Part shown: positions 43,901 through 45,182 of the stretch, piece after piece | How positions within the stretch are numbered: the stretch's first letter is position 1 | How the letters are laid out: each line of letters starts with the position of its first letter | NCBI GenBank assembly: GCA_029237695.1 | Contig: CM055271.1 | Span: 84,145,488-84,209,487 of the forward strand | DNA length: 64,000 nucleotides | Source of the DNA: Conchocele bisecta | Taxonomy: Eukaryota; Mollusca; Bivalvia; Lucinida; Thyasiridae | Direction: 5' to 3' | Program-made: the position numbers and the translations under genes | The notes under the pieces: generated by a model | Told to the model about the DNA's origin: nothing | The model's database searches: none | Seen by the model: only the letters and a program-made list of their open reading frames with translations

Positions 43901-44693
43901 TTAGAAAATCTGTGAAGATGTCTATGGAGATTTAAAATGGAGAACTTTTTTATTCACAATAAAATCAACATTGGAGCAAATTTCACAAAACAAAAAGGCT
44001 CGCTCTTAAATTTTGATAAAATTTAATATCGATAAAAATTTTGTTTTTGCATTGTTTATATTTTCGAATTTGGGCAGGTTTCGTGAAACAGACAGACAGT
44101 AATAGTTGTTACCCATGTTGGTGGAAAGCGAGACAATTCCAGTCACATTTCTGTTGTCGACGCTGTCTACTTCAACAATGTTGAACATACATCAAATTTT
44201 GAATATCTTGTCAGTAACTTCCTCATATTGATAGCTATATATCAAGTGACCTTAACCTTCATGGGTGAATAATGCCGGCAGTGGCTTTCTTTGATTTTTG
44301 TCTGTCTGTCCATCCATGTGTCCGTCTGCCAGTTCAGTTAAGGTTGGCCGACTTCCTCGCATCTGCCATTGGGGGCATTTTTATGCCAGGGTGGCATATA
44401 ATGTTTGGACCATCCGTCTGTCCGTCCGTCTGTCCGTCCGTCACACTTTTCGGTTAACCACTTTGTCACAGTTTCTCAAATATGCTGCAGGTGGCATCCG
44501 CGTTCGACAGACGCAGTTCTTGTTTGTCATTGAACACTCACCTTACGTTGTCTAAACATGCTTCGCAGTAACGGTGGCCACAGCCTGCCTGCATTGGAAC
44601 CTCCAGTACATTCTTGCAGATAGTGCATCTATAGCAGTCGGACACGTCACCGGCGAAGACTGGTCCGGACCCTGGGTTCTGTCCACTGGTCAT
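6998..44693 (-). CDS. TRAF-like RING / zinc-finger protein gene, coding exons 1-4 (3' end outside window)
   Basis: Minus-strand gene assembled from four exons: 44693-44542, 33157-33088, 22620-22516 and 7093-6998. All junctions are GT/AG and all phases agree (2, 0, 0, 0 after each exon), giving 141 residues without a stop. Residues 23-61 form a C3HC4 RING with ligands C23, C26, C38, H40, C43, C46, C58 and C61, including the CGHRYCEAC core. Residues 92-115 form a TRAF-type zinc finger with exact C-x6-C-x11-H-x3-C spacing, completed only when exons 3 and 4 are joined. TRAF proteins are adaptor/E3 ligases that bind the cytosolic tails of TNF- and Toll/IL-1-type receptors; that role here is inference. 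The coiled coil and MATH domain, if present, lie beyond the left edge. Family membership is firm, but the TRAF subtype is not assignable. Confidence 0.88.
7114..7151. mobile_element. MITE terminal fragment (TTAACCCTTGCAATGC...GTCGTCTGCTG)
   Basis: Matches one end of the element at 22300-22507 that sits at the opposite end of the same intron. It lies about 20 bp upstream of the exon 4 acceptor on the minus strand. Confidence 0.6.
7161..8063 (+). repeat. Hairpin-headed repeat, ATGCC...GGGGGCAT type
   Basis: The head ATGCCACAGTGGAGGGGGCAT is followed by ATTTAGTGTTACC and a CCGT-like tract. Tandem units share CTTGGTATGTAGCTTC and TGGATTATCTCCCC. The tail reads TATGGGGCATCCGTG then AACACATTTTCTAGTTT. 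A palindromic MITE (7531-7758) is inserted in the middle. Confidence 0.75.
7531..7758. mobile_element. Palindromic MITE, GGGGGCCGTTTCACTAAAC termini
   Basis: 228-bp fold-back element. The arms start GGGGGCCGTTTCACTAAAC and end GTTTAGTGAAACAGGCCCC. The centre is an almost perfect palindrome around TGCATATGCA (TGAGCATAGGCTGCA / TGCAGCCTATGCTCA). It is nested in the repeat at 7161-8063. Confidence 0.88.
8252..8374 (+). repeat. Minisatellite, about 55-bp unit, left part
   Basis: Two units with GAGATATATAGTGTTTGG, TCTGTGTATCCGTCTGTG and TCTCTGTAGAGCCGGA. Continues at 8846 after the SINE insertion. Confidence 0.9.
8375..8845 (+). mobile_element. SINE inserted into the minisatellite, 10-bp target duplication
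   Basis: 471 bp flanked by TGTAGAGCCG on both sides (8365-8374 and 8846-8855), so it split a minisatellite unit. It shares CTGGCACCAGATCAGGTTGT and the TAAATATT region with the SINEs at 2854, 32278 and 62265. The 3' tail is (CACT)n rather than (CAAA)n, and the 5' part differs, so this is a distinct subfamily or a chimera. Confidence 0.88.
8846..9585 (+). repeat. Minisatellite, about 55-bp unit, right part
   Basis: About 13 units of the same repeat as 8252-8374, some shortened. The last unit grades into a CCGTCCCTCCGTCC tract, so the array lies where a (CCGT)n spacer would be expected and may have grown from it. Minus-strand frames reading YTDQTLY repeats (8117-8434, 8968-9642) are products of the repeat period and carry no known domain. 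Confidence 0.9.
9586..10340. repeat. Dispersed repeat remnants and a fold-back element
   Basis: 9640-9900 holds units with TGACCTTGACC and GTCATAAC. 9942-10078 is a fold-back repeat: TTTTCCATTTTTATCATCAA and GACAGCACT against AGTGCTGTCAAACCATG. 10115-10250 resembles one end of the hAT-like element at 21717 (GGGCTCCAGATTAGGAATTA). No gene. Confidence 0.6.
10341..10745 (+). repeat. Tandem repeat, about 160-bp units
   Basis: Units start CCGATTGGCTTCAAAC (10344 and 10507) and contain TATTTTCATTCCC, CACCCATGCT and GGTCAA. They form the body of a hairpin-headed repeat whose head is not clear. The tail near 10705-10745 reads GATGGGATACATG then GGCGTTCTTG. Confidence 0.55.
10849..10926 (+). repeat. 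Poly-T tract
   Basis: Two T runs of about 33 and 42 nt separated by GG. The F-rich and K-rich frames crossing it are artefacts. Followed by a CAGCTATTGGATATTGG repeat also found at 16.24 kb. Confidence 0.95.
11537..11669 (+). repeat. Left inverted terminal repeat of the DIRS-like element
   Basis: 133 bp matching the inverse of 19659-19792 with very few differences, including TATATAGCTTCTATTGGGGC and GACTTCCTCTTTGC at its inner end. The outer part (TTTCTGTATCATACTTCCC, from 11526) also matches the inverse of 19513-19560. Confidence 0.88.
12237..12715 (+). repeat. Internal tandem repeats in the gag-like region
   Basis: A unit of about 160 bp occurs twice (GAGTCCGAATAGTGGCAGGG, near 12241 and 12404). 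About five shorter units follow, of about 50 bp, built on GTTCTGCTCTGGGTTATACG and CACTGAGCA. The plus frame reads repeated S-S-A-L-G. This suggests a repetitive low-complexity segment of a former capsid-like protein, but the homology is not established. Confidence 0.6.
12989..14320 (+). pseudogene. DIRS-like reverse transcriptase / RNase H, broken
   Basis: The frame at 13610-14040 reads the RT catalytic core Y-L-D-D-W-L-L (Tyr codon at 13757), then SRDTLL, then SELVPKQDI-stop-YVGMSFLTR. The order and spacing match DIRS-group reverse transcriptases. There are in-frame stops at 13895 and 14038. A +1 shift near 14050 restores LNSEADM, and an RNase-H-like FSSGLGG stretch lies near 14250. The upstream frame 12989-13300 is Arg/Ser-rich and could be the end of the gag region. 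Clearly inactive. Confidence 0.75.
14321..15349. other. Probable 3' part of the DIRS-like element, no domain recognised
   Basis: Many stops in all plus frames. Sequence composition is like the RT region. A tyrosine recombinase would be expected here, but its catalytic R, H-x-x-R and Y residues could not be placed with confidence. Confidence 0.35.
15350..15400 (+). mobile_element. tRNA-like fragment, possible SINE head
   Basis: GGGCTTCGTGGCGCAATCGG has a good A-box match (TGGCGCAATCGG), like the 5' half of a tRNA. The 3' half and a GGTTCGAATCC-type B box are missing, so this is not a functional tRNA gene. Confidence 0.4.
15840..16330 (+). repeat. Dispersed repeat unit 'CTGGGCTCCAGTAGCAAGCA', 1.5 copies
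   Basis: About 270-bp unit with CTGGGCTCCAGTAGCAAGCA, T-rich runs, CACCTGTGCATGTGCTAGCA and TTTCCGTAAACTGTG. It is homologous to the tandem array at 26690-27600. It ends in a G/C-rich stretch (CGGGCGGCGGGG, 16266-16310). Confidence 0.85.
16317..16870 (+). repeat. Tandem repeat, about 190-250-bp units
   Basis: Three units with TGTTAAGTTTTCGTGTTT, GTACCACCTAGGACCACC and ACTATCCAACATGTTAC. Related single units lie at 11008-11110 and 19850-20060. Confidence 0.8.
16871..17810 (+). repeat. Tandem repeat, about 130-bp units, GTCGC-headed family
   Basis: Five decaying units with ATATCTCTGCAACTGCTTC, TCACATGGGTGTTT and GTCAAGGTCAAATTACTTTG. Near the end are a head-like GTCACACCTGCTTTCGG (17568), a CCGT tract, and a tail GGCGCAACATGCAGG then CCACGGCCATCTAG. 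Nearly the same text as the left edge of the window. Confidence 0.85.
17855..17930. repeat. Hairpin, ACAATTATTGACTAGTGAGC arms
   Basis: CAATTATTGACTAGTGAGCC followed by its inverse, loop AATATAATCTGATATT. The same hairpin occurs at 27698-27763 in the duplicated block. Confidence 0.88.
17931..19020 (+). repeat. Tandem repeat, about 175-bp units with AAGGTCA sites (headless ATGCCCC-type repeat)
   Basis: Six units share GCTCTAATGGTCCTCTACCG, AAATCCACGTTCGTCCTGCC, CCCAGGGTCAAGGTCACATA and TAAATATCTTATAATTTCTG. The head hairpin and CCGT tract present in the sister copy at 27931-28170 are deleted here (junction near 18075). Confidence 0.88.
19021..19480 (+). repeat. Repeat tail plus about 150-bp TTATCTCCCTTTG units
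   Basis: The tail GCGATATGTGGGACATCCGT then CACATTTTCTAGTTT is followed by two units with GAATATTTTCATGAAACTTC, CACACATGCATAG, AATGACAACTCTTGC and TTAGTTATCTCCC. The same units are at 24663-24985, 26450-26620, 28615-28935 and 50690-51130. Confidence 0.85.
19513..19830 (-). repeat. Right terminal region of the DIRS-like element with internal inverted repeats
   Basis: 19659-19792 is the inverse of the left terminal repeat. A further 39-nt perfect inverted pair, 19561-19599 and 19786-19824 (core AAATTAGTTTCTGTGAGTAC), encloses it. 19513-19560 repeats the outermost left-end sequence once more in inverse orientation. This may correspond to the internal complementary region of DIRS elements, or to a rearranged end. 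Confidence 0.8.
19831..20334 (+). repeat. Dispersed repeat fragment related to 16317-16870
   Basis: Shares GTACCACCTAGTATCACC, CATATCACTATCCA and a TTTTTCTTACATTCACC segment with the 16.3-kb units. It ends with GCCTTCGTGGCTTTGC, the same closing text found at 17780. No gene. Confidence 0.6.
20335..20485. mobile_element. Fragment of the TGCAGATCCTGATGAG hairpin element
   Basis: Starts CTTTCACCCCTAAGTAAATG and has AATGGATTTTGATGTG and CAACCAATCCAATC, as in the copies at 33.5 and 44.7 kb. The second half is replaced by AGAAAAATGGAAAATAAA, the edge of another MITE family. Confidence 0.6.
20609..21690 (+). repeat. Complete hairpin-headed repeat with matching ends (GTCGAGCCCGC)
   Basis: Head GTCGAGCCCGC (20609-20619) and tail GCGGGCTCGAC (21648-21658) are perfect inverse copies. 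Between them lie a CCGT tract, a nested hairpin insert (20671-20840), and five units with CTTATATCTC, CATCATCCATATTTTCATT and AAGGTCAAGGTCAAATGACT. After the tail comes the common closing text ATGCGGGCCGCGGCCATC. Confidence 0.85.
20671..20840. mobile_element. Hairpin insert inside a (CCGT)n tract, copy A
   Basis: GGGCACACATTAGGGTACTT ... AATGTAAGAACGT, flanked on both sides by CCGTCCGT. Arms ACTTATGTGGCTA and TAGCCACATAAGT pair, and an AATCGTTTTATGTGGCTA segment is duplicated inside. Copies D and E at 55888 and 56067 are nearly identical. Confidence 0.88.
21717..22011. mobile_element. hAT-like MITE, CAGGG...CTCTG termini
   Basis: Starts CAGGGTTTCAGATAAGG and ends CTTATCTGGAGCTCTG, which are imperfect inverse ends of the hAT style. 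Internal AATTGGGTATTTC repeats occur near both ends. No clean 8-bp target duplication was found. A related fragment lies at 10115-10250. Confidence 0.65.
22300..22507. mobile_element. Fold-back MITE at the splice donor of TRAF-like exon 3
   Basis: Ends CCCTTACTATGCTGAATT and TAGTAAGGGTTA with inner arms GTCGTCTGCTG / CAGCAGACGAC. The element stops eight bases inside the intron from the donor at 22515-22514. A partner fragment lies at the other end of the same intron (7114-7151). Confidence 0.7.
22516..22620 (-). CDS. TRAF-like gene, coding exon 3
   Basis: 105 nt, 35 codons, phase 0 at both ends. Acceptor TATTGTAG|GCA and donor CAG|GTACAT. Reads A-S-M-D-Y-V-A-K-R-E-I-S-C then C-A-Y-K-D-E-G-C, the first two ligands (C92, C99) of the TRAF-type zinc finger, followed by a QWRDQLKLYQ helix. 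The region before the first Cys matches the usual 'KREI..L' linker after a TRAF RING. Confidence 0.9.
22743..22856. mobile_element. Fold-back repeat, TGTTGTTACCACTC arms
   Basis: AATTTTTCTCATTTCTCCTC ... GAGAAATGAGAAAATT with inner arms TTGAACCGT / ACGGTTCAA around GTCGATGAG. Confidence 0.8.
23031..24665 (+). repeat. AGCTCACC-headed repeat array, copy 1
   Basis: Head hairpin TAGCTCACCTGAGC / GCTCATGTGAGCTA, then GTCCGTCGTCCGTC. Three units of about 470 bp follow, with TCCAAGATGGCCGCC, GACCCCGGGGTCAAAAATGG and ATATATCAAATTGAAGGTAT. The tail is GTCAGGTGAGCGAA then GGGCCATCATGGCC. Reading frames in it are not conserved and overlap on both strands. Confidence 0.9.
24666..24975 (+). repeat. TTATCTCCCTTT repeat units (two)
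   Basis: Same 150-bp unit as 19050-19420: CCCTTTGGAATATTTTCATG, CACACATGCATAGACC, AATGACAACTCTTGCAT and TTAGTTATCTCC. A minus-strand frame (YACVKFHENIPKG) across it is a repeat artefact. Confidence 0.85.
24976..26448 (+). repeat. AGCTCACC-headed repeat array, copy 2
   Basis: Head TAGCTCACCTGAGC / GCTCATGTGAGCTA at 24976, CGTCCGTCGTCCGTCC tract, about 2.5 units of the 450-bp repeat, tail TTAGGTGAGCGATACAGG then GGGCCTCTTG. It differs from copy 1 by many substitutions, so the two are not a recent duplication. Confidence 0.9.
26449..26690 (+). repeat. Further TTATCTCCC repeat unit
   Basis: One unit with GAGCATAACTCGACCACCC and AATGACAACTCTTGCGTAG. The last 80 bp are unassigned. Confidence 0.75.
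26690..27600 (+). repeat. Tandem array of the CTGGGCTCCAGTAGC unit, about four copies
   Basis: Units of about 250-300 bp with CACCTGTGCATGTGCTAGCA, TAATTTATACAGGTAAAT, TTTCCGTAAACTGTGTTG, ATTGTGGCATTATGTGGACC and CTGGGCTCCAGTAG, separated by T-rich runs. Single-unit homologue at 15.84-16.33 kb. Confidence 0.88.
27655..27930 (+). repeat. Hairpin block duplicated from or to 17.8 kb
   Basis: The hairpin 27698-27763 and the following text (GGGCCAGTGAAAATTGCTTT, GGGACAAGGCGAGGCAT, TTACTTATCTCCCTTTG) match 17855-18060 almost base for base, in the same orientation. Confidence 0.9.
27931..28614 (+). repeat. Complete ATGCCCC-headed repeat
   Basis: Head ATGCCCCACCACAATAGTGG then AGGGGGCAT, (CCGT)n 27975-28030, a nested hairpin insert, two 175-bp units, tail GCGATATGTGGGACATCCGT and CATATTTTCTAGTTT. 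ATGCCCCAC at the head pairs with GTGGGACAT at the tail except one position. Confidence 0.85.
28031..28150. mobile_element. Hairpin insert inside a (CCGT)n tract, copy B
   Basis: ACACACGAATGGGTACTTGT ... AACAAGTATTCATTCGTAGG, CCGT tracts on both sides. The outer joints (CGCACACA and TAGGAACGT) resemble those of copies A, D and E, while the stem sequence is different. Confidence 0.75.
28615..28975 (+). repeat. TTATCTCCCTTTG repeat units, homologue of 19.1-19.47 kb
   Basis: Two units nearly identical to 19115-19475, ending with the same GCTTGTCGACAAGCGTCC palindrome and CATTTCTAGTTT. Confidence 0.88.
28976..31880. other. Longest stretch with little recognisable repeat; no gene supported
   Basis: No splice-consistent exon with a known domain was found. 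A short plus frame near 29911-29980 reads W-T-I-K-K-F-G-E-S-G, like a transposase helix-turn-helix, before a stop; too short to call. Frames at 30085-30396 and 30514-30870 show no recognised motif. A perfect-stem hairpin is at 30591-30654. Confidence 0.4.
30591..30654. repeat. 64-bp hairpin with B-box-like GGGTTCAAAC
   Basis: GGCACGAGGGAAC...TTGAAC pairs with GTTCAA...GTTCCCGAGTGCC. It contains GGGTTCAAAC, a B-box-like stretch. The context does not form a tRNA. Confidence 0.55.
31881..32265 (+). repeat. Dispersed short repeat 'GATCAGCCTG...CACTGTTCGCC'
   Basis: Two related blocks (near 31995 and 32105): CATCTGCATGGTTCAGTC then TGTTTGCCATT, and CAGATCCAGATCAGCCTGTG then CATCTGCACTGTTCGCCATT. 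The second folds back on itself (CATCTGCACAGTCTGATC). Related traces occur at 41.23 and 51.2 kb. Confidence 0.6.
32278..32673 (+). mobile_element. Full-length SINE with 12-bp target duplication
   Basis: 396 bp flanked by CCAGTCATAGCC (32266-32277) and CCAGTCCTAGCC (32674-32685), one mismatch. Head GGGTGGCAGGTGGGAGCATG (A-box-like TGGCAGGTGG) and a B-box-like GGTTTATCC about 45 nt on. The 3' part has GGGATCGAACCC and TTAAACACTAATC, and the tail is (ATTCA)-like. It is the longest of the four copies and the best reference for the family. Confidence 0.88.
32830..33040 (-). repeat. Three tandem tRNA-like SINE heads
   Basis: Three units of about 65 bp on the minus strand, each with GTGGCCTAGGGGATATGGCA (A box) and GTGAGTTCAATCCTCA (B box, GGTTCGANTCC type). 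The third is more decayed. They stop 47 bp from the donor of TRAF-like exon 2. A tRNA cloverleaf is not evident, so they are read as a SINE-head tandem. Confidence 0.6.
33088..33157 (-). CDS. TRAF-like gene, coding exon 2
   Basis: 70 nt. Acceptor AATTGCAG|G, donor GAG|GTGAGC. The first base completes codon 51, then 23 codons read L-G-E-T-I-V-C-S-K-C-E-A-E-G-E-Y, giving the last two RING ligands C58 and C61. Ends in K-R-E-E at phase 0. Joining to exon 1 restores the RING spacing, which supports the model strongly. Confidence 0.87.
33490..33755. mobile_element. TGCAGATCCTGATGAG hairpin element, fullest copy
   Basis: About 250 bp bounded by TTTAACCCTTTTGCCCC and TTGAAAGGGTTAA, which are rough inverse ends. 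Internal AATGGATTTTGATG, CAACCAATCC-like segment, and the hairpin GATGAGACGGCTC / GAGCCAACTCATC. Confidence 0.75.
33756..34559. other. No gene recognised
   Basis: AT-rich. A block near 34290-34400 (GGTACATGCCCACCC, AAAATATTCTTTATAGG, TTGTGTCACTATTCCA) recurs at 62060-62150 and, inverted in part, near 36680-36790, so it is repetitive. Confidence 0.45.
34560..36575 (+). pseudogene. 5'-truncated, frameshifted LINE (non-LTR retrotransposon) reverse transcriptase
   Basis: 34.58-34.85 kb reads the RT fingers (QSGFRPKHSCETAL) and palm (MVDFKKAFDLVDH). A one-base shift near 34850 moves the frame, which then reads S-G-V-P-Q-G-S-I-L-G-P. The YADD catalytic box near 35010 is destroyed by a deletion (LY-DE instead of LYADD). 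Downstream, LSKWCTKNGMVINATKTKVM and ILGVHIDNNLTW are the usual thumb region, and the C-terminal tail runs to 35921 in another frame. The 3' UTR carries GAGGGCCTCATGGAAGATTA, AATAAA at 36544 and a (TTA)n tail, typical of CR1/jockey-type LINEs. The 5' ORF and endonuclease are missing. Inactive. Confidence 0.9.
36169..36262. mobile_element. Palindromic MITE, TTTCATTAGAATTG family, copy 2 (in LINE 3' region)
   Basis: CATGCAATTTCATTAGAATT against AGTTCTAATGAAATTCCATG around GCGTTGTCACAACGC, a perfect central palindrome. It lies between the end of the LINE coding remnant and its 3' UTR. Confidence 0.85.
36576..36797. other. No gene recognised
   Basis: AT-rich linker. It partly repeats, in inverse orientation, the 34.3-kb block (GCAGGCACTCGTAAG, ATGACACAATTATACAC). 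Confidence 0.4.
36800..38284. mobile_element. pogo/Tigger-like non-autonomous element, complete, TA duplication
   Basis: 1485 bp. Left end CAGTCAAACCTGTGTTAACG and right end CGTTGTTCACAGATTCGACTG are inverse repeats of about 24 bp (inner GACC/GGTC), flanked by TA on both sides (36798-36799, 38285-38286). Just inside each end are GACCACCTG and CAACGGCCA repeats. No transposase frame remains. A second copy is at 60327-61946 and a partial one at 43216-43600. Confidence 0.9.
38285..38375 (-). mobile_element. SINE fragment, minus strand
   Basis: GGAAAATCCCAAAATCAGAAC is the inverse of the GTTCTGATTTTGGGATTTTCC segment of the SINE at 2854. GTTAACAGGGCCAAATCCCA is further inverse text. Confidence 0.6.
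38376..38616. mobile_element. Palindromic MITE, AAAGTATACTTT family, copy 1
   Basis: TAGCCTATTTCACCAACATT, then AAAGTATACTT repeats, arms with GAATTTATTACATTATCACA. Right end decayed (AAAGTATACTTTTAGG). Copies 2 and 3 at 50049 and 52202. Confidence 0.85.
38617..39328 (+). repeat. Dispersed repeat with CAAGATGGCG/CCAAGATGGCC, about 300-bp units
   Basis: Two units: GGGTTGAGATCGGAAAAAA, AAACATATCAAAACTCCCC-like text, and ATTCAAGATGGCG (38740-38760), then a similar set at 38970-39100. The inverse of the first unit lies at 42896-43090. No gene. Confidence 0.65.
39329..41217 (-). pseudogene. Decayed gene of a multicopy invertebrate family: GTDTDLLV domain and C-terminal CXC cluster
   Basis: Reading 41217 down to 39329 on the minus strand the segments are: LFHAASHIAYAKSARLYLQQ; then (frame change) TDQTIEQELMRLLKLSGGMT; SVNCDMAFEIGQKAANSM; (frame change near 40640) VVVNPTLLFNRI and FVIDGGYLLH; (frame change near 40255) LFDGYGSQASTKLAEQRRRA; then VVGTDTDLLVML and IHAITGCDTVSALFGQGKKK. 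It ends in a Cys-rich tail (CGCKSGCGKQCGCRKLGLHC) interrupted by one stop before TCTNI and an acidic end. I know this layout from large uncharacterised proteins found in many copies in molluscs, cnidarians and hemichordates. The DxDxL and LFDGY motifs look PIN/FEN-nuclease-like and the tail tesmin/CXC-like. Both assignments are inference. It has at least three frameshifts and a probable internal deletion between NKSR and VVGT, so it is a pseudogene. It lies in TRAF-like intron 1, same strand. Confidence 0.75.
41218..41491. repeat. Short dispersed repeat remnant and AT-rich sequence
   Basis: GATCAGTGTAGAACCAGATC and GGGTCTGCACTGCTCGC belong to the repeat at 31.9-32.2 kb. This marks the 5' limit of the pseudogene. 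Confidence 0.55.
41492..41703 (+). repeat. ATGCCACC-headed repeat, short copy 1
   Basis: Head ATGCCACCGGGTTTCG with CTGGTGGCAT, (CCGT/CTGT)n at 41538-41620, then GTTAACCACTTTGTCACAG and tail GCAGGTGGCATCCGCGTTCG. ATGCCACC and GGTGGCAT are inverse. It is joined directly to the next hairpin-headed repeat. Confidence 0.85.
41706..42802 (+). repeat. GTCGCGCC-headed repeat with TTTTTGGTTAAG arrays
   Basis: Head GTCGCGCCCGCTTGCGG then AAAGCGCGA; tail AAGGCGCGACATGCAGG then CCGCGGCCATCTAG. The body has five units of the 130-bp CATGGGTGTTTATCATCATC repeat, separated by arrays of GGTTAAGTTTTTT that look like a 10-17-bp satellite expansion. Confidence 0.85.
42803..43215 (-). repeat. Inverse copy of the 38.6-kb repeat and MITE edge
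   Basis: 42905-43090 is the inverse of 38590-38790 (CCATCTTGGACGCCATCTTG, TCATGGGGAGTTTTGATATG). GCTAGATAAGTATACTTTGC near 43090 is the end of the AAAGTATACTTT MITE family. Confidence 0.7.
43216..43600. mobile_element. pogo/Tigger-like element, truncated copy
   Basis: Starts CAGTGAAACCTCTGCTAACG after a TA, and follows 36800-37170 to TTTTGGCGACGTTAACA. The remaining 1.1 kb is absent and a different fold-back element begins about 10 bp later. Confidence 0.8.
43609..44068. mobile_element. Fold-back MITE, ATATAAACAATGCAAAAACA arms
   Basis: Imperfect inverted arms of about 110 bp: GAAAATATAAACAATGCAAA ... and TTTGCATTGTTTATATTTTC, with TTAATGAGCCTTTTT against AAAAAGGCTCGC. It sits exactly where the truncated pogo-like copy stops. 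Confidence 0.82.
44069..44377. other. No gene recognised
   Basis: Includes TGTCTGTCTGTCC and ATGTGTCCGTCTGCC at 44300-44340, the spacer of a decayed hairpin-headed repeat. Confidence 0.4.
44378..44526 (+). repeat. ATGCC-headed repeat, short copy 2, next to a splice donor
   Basis: TTATGCCAGGGTGGCATATA head, (CCGT/CTGT)n, GTTAACCACTTTGTCACAG, tail GGTGGCATCCGCGTTCG then CTTGTTT. Almost the same as 41492-41703 but with the head loop shortened. It ends 15 bp from the donor of TRAF-like exon 1. Confidence 0.82.
44542..44693 (-). CDS. TRAF-like gene, coding exon 1 (start codon)
   Basis: ATG at 44693-44691, 50 codons plus two bases, donor GTAAG|GTGAGT. Reads M-T-S-G-Q-N-P-G-S-G-P then D-C-Y-R-C-T-I-C and C-G-H-R-Y-C-E-A-C, the first six RING ligands. 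The same frame continues upstream to another ATG at 44738, but a good acceptor (TTATCAG|GG) at 44705 lies between, so the ATG at 44693 is preferred and 44694-44704 would be 5' UTR. Confidence 0.87.
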
Positions 44694-44729
44694 GGTAGCT
44701 GGCCCTGATAACGAAAGTCGAGAATGATT

Positions 44730-44940
44730 AACCATTTCAGCCCTATGTAACTTGAATGGATTTTGATATGTTAATTTTGCAACCAATCCAATCACCACAT
44801 TTATGAAAGGGGTGTTTTTGCTCTGAAAGATATGTAAATTACTTGCAAACAGTGCAGATCCTGATGAGACCGGCTCATCTGGATCTACACTGTTTGCCAG
44901 TACCACTATACAGGCCTGTGGTGTTGAAAAAAACTTTTCA
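44730..44940. mobile_element. TGCAGATCCTGATGAG hairpin element near the exon 1 acceptor
   Basis: TTTCAGCCCTATGTAACTTG start, AATGGATTTTGATATG, CAACCAATCCAATC, CAGATCCTGATGAGACC / GGCTCATCTGGATC hairpin, GGTGTTGAAAA end. It lies 25 bp upstream of the presumed acceptor at 44705 on the gene's strand. Confidence 0.78.
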
Positions 44941-45182
44941 AGGACTCGTTATATACCTGATCATCCTTTAATTCAAAGATAATTGCTTCGTAAATGTGAT
45001 TGAATATAATATGTGTAACATATAAGTGAACATTGCCCCGTTTCTGTATCCTATACGGTACATGGGAGTGGCCAATTCGGCCATCTTTGTGTGTTTCAGC
45101 CATCAGCGAGTTTCACCTCTTCTGGCTGGTAGGTATTTGACGAGGCAGTGTTCACATATACGTGGGGTTACCAGAAAATTTG

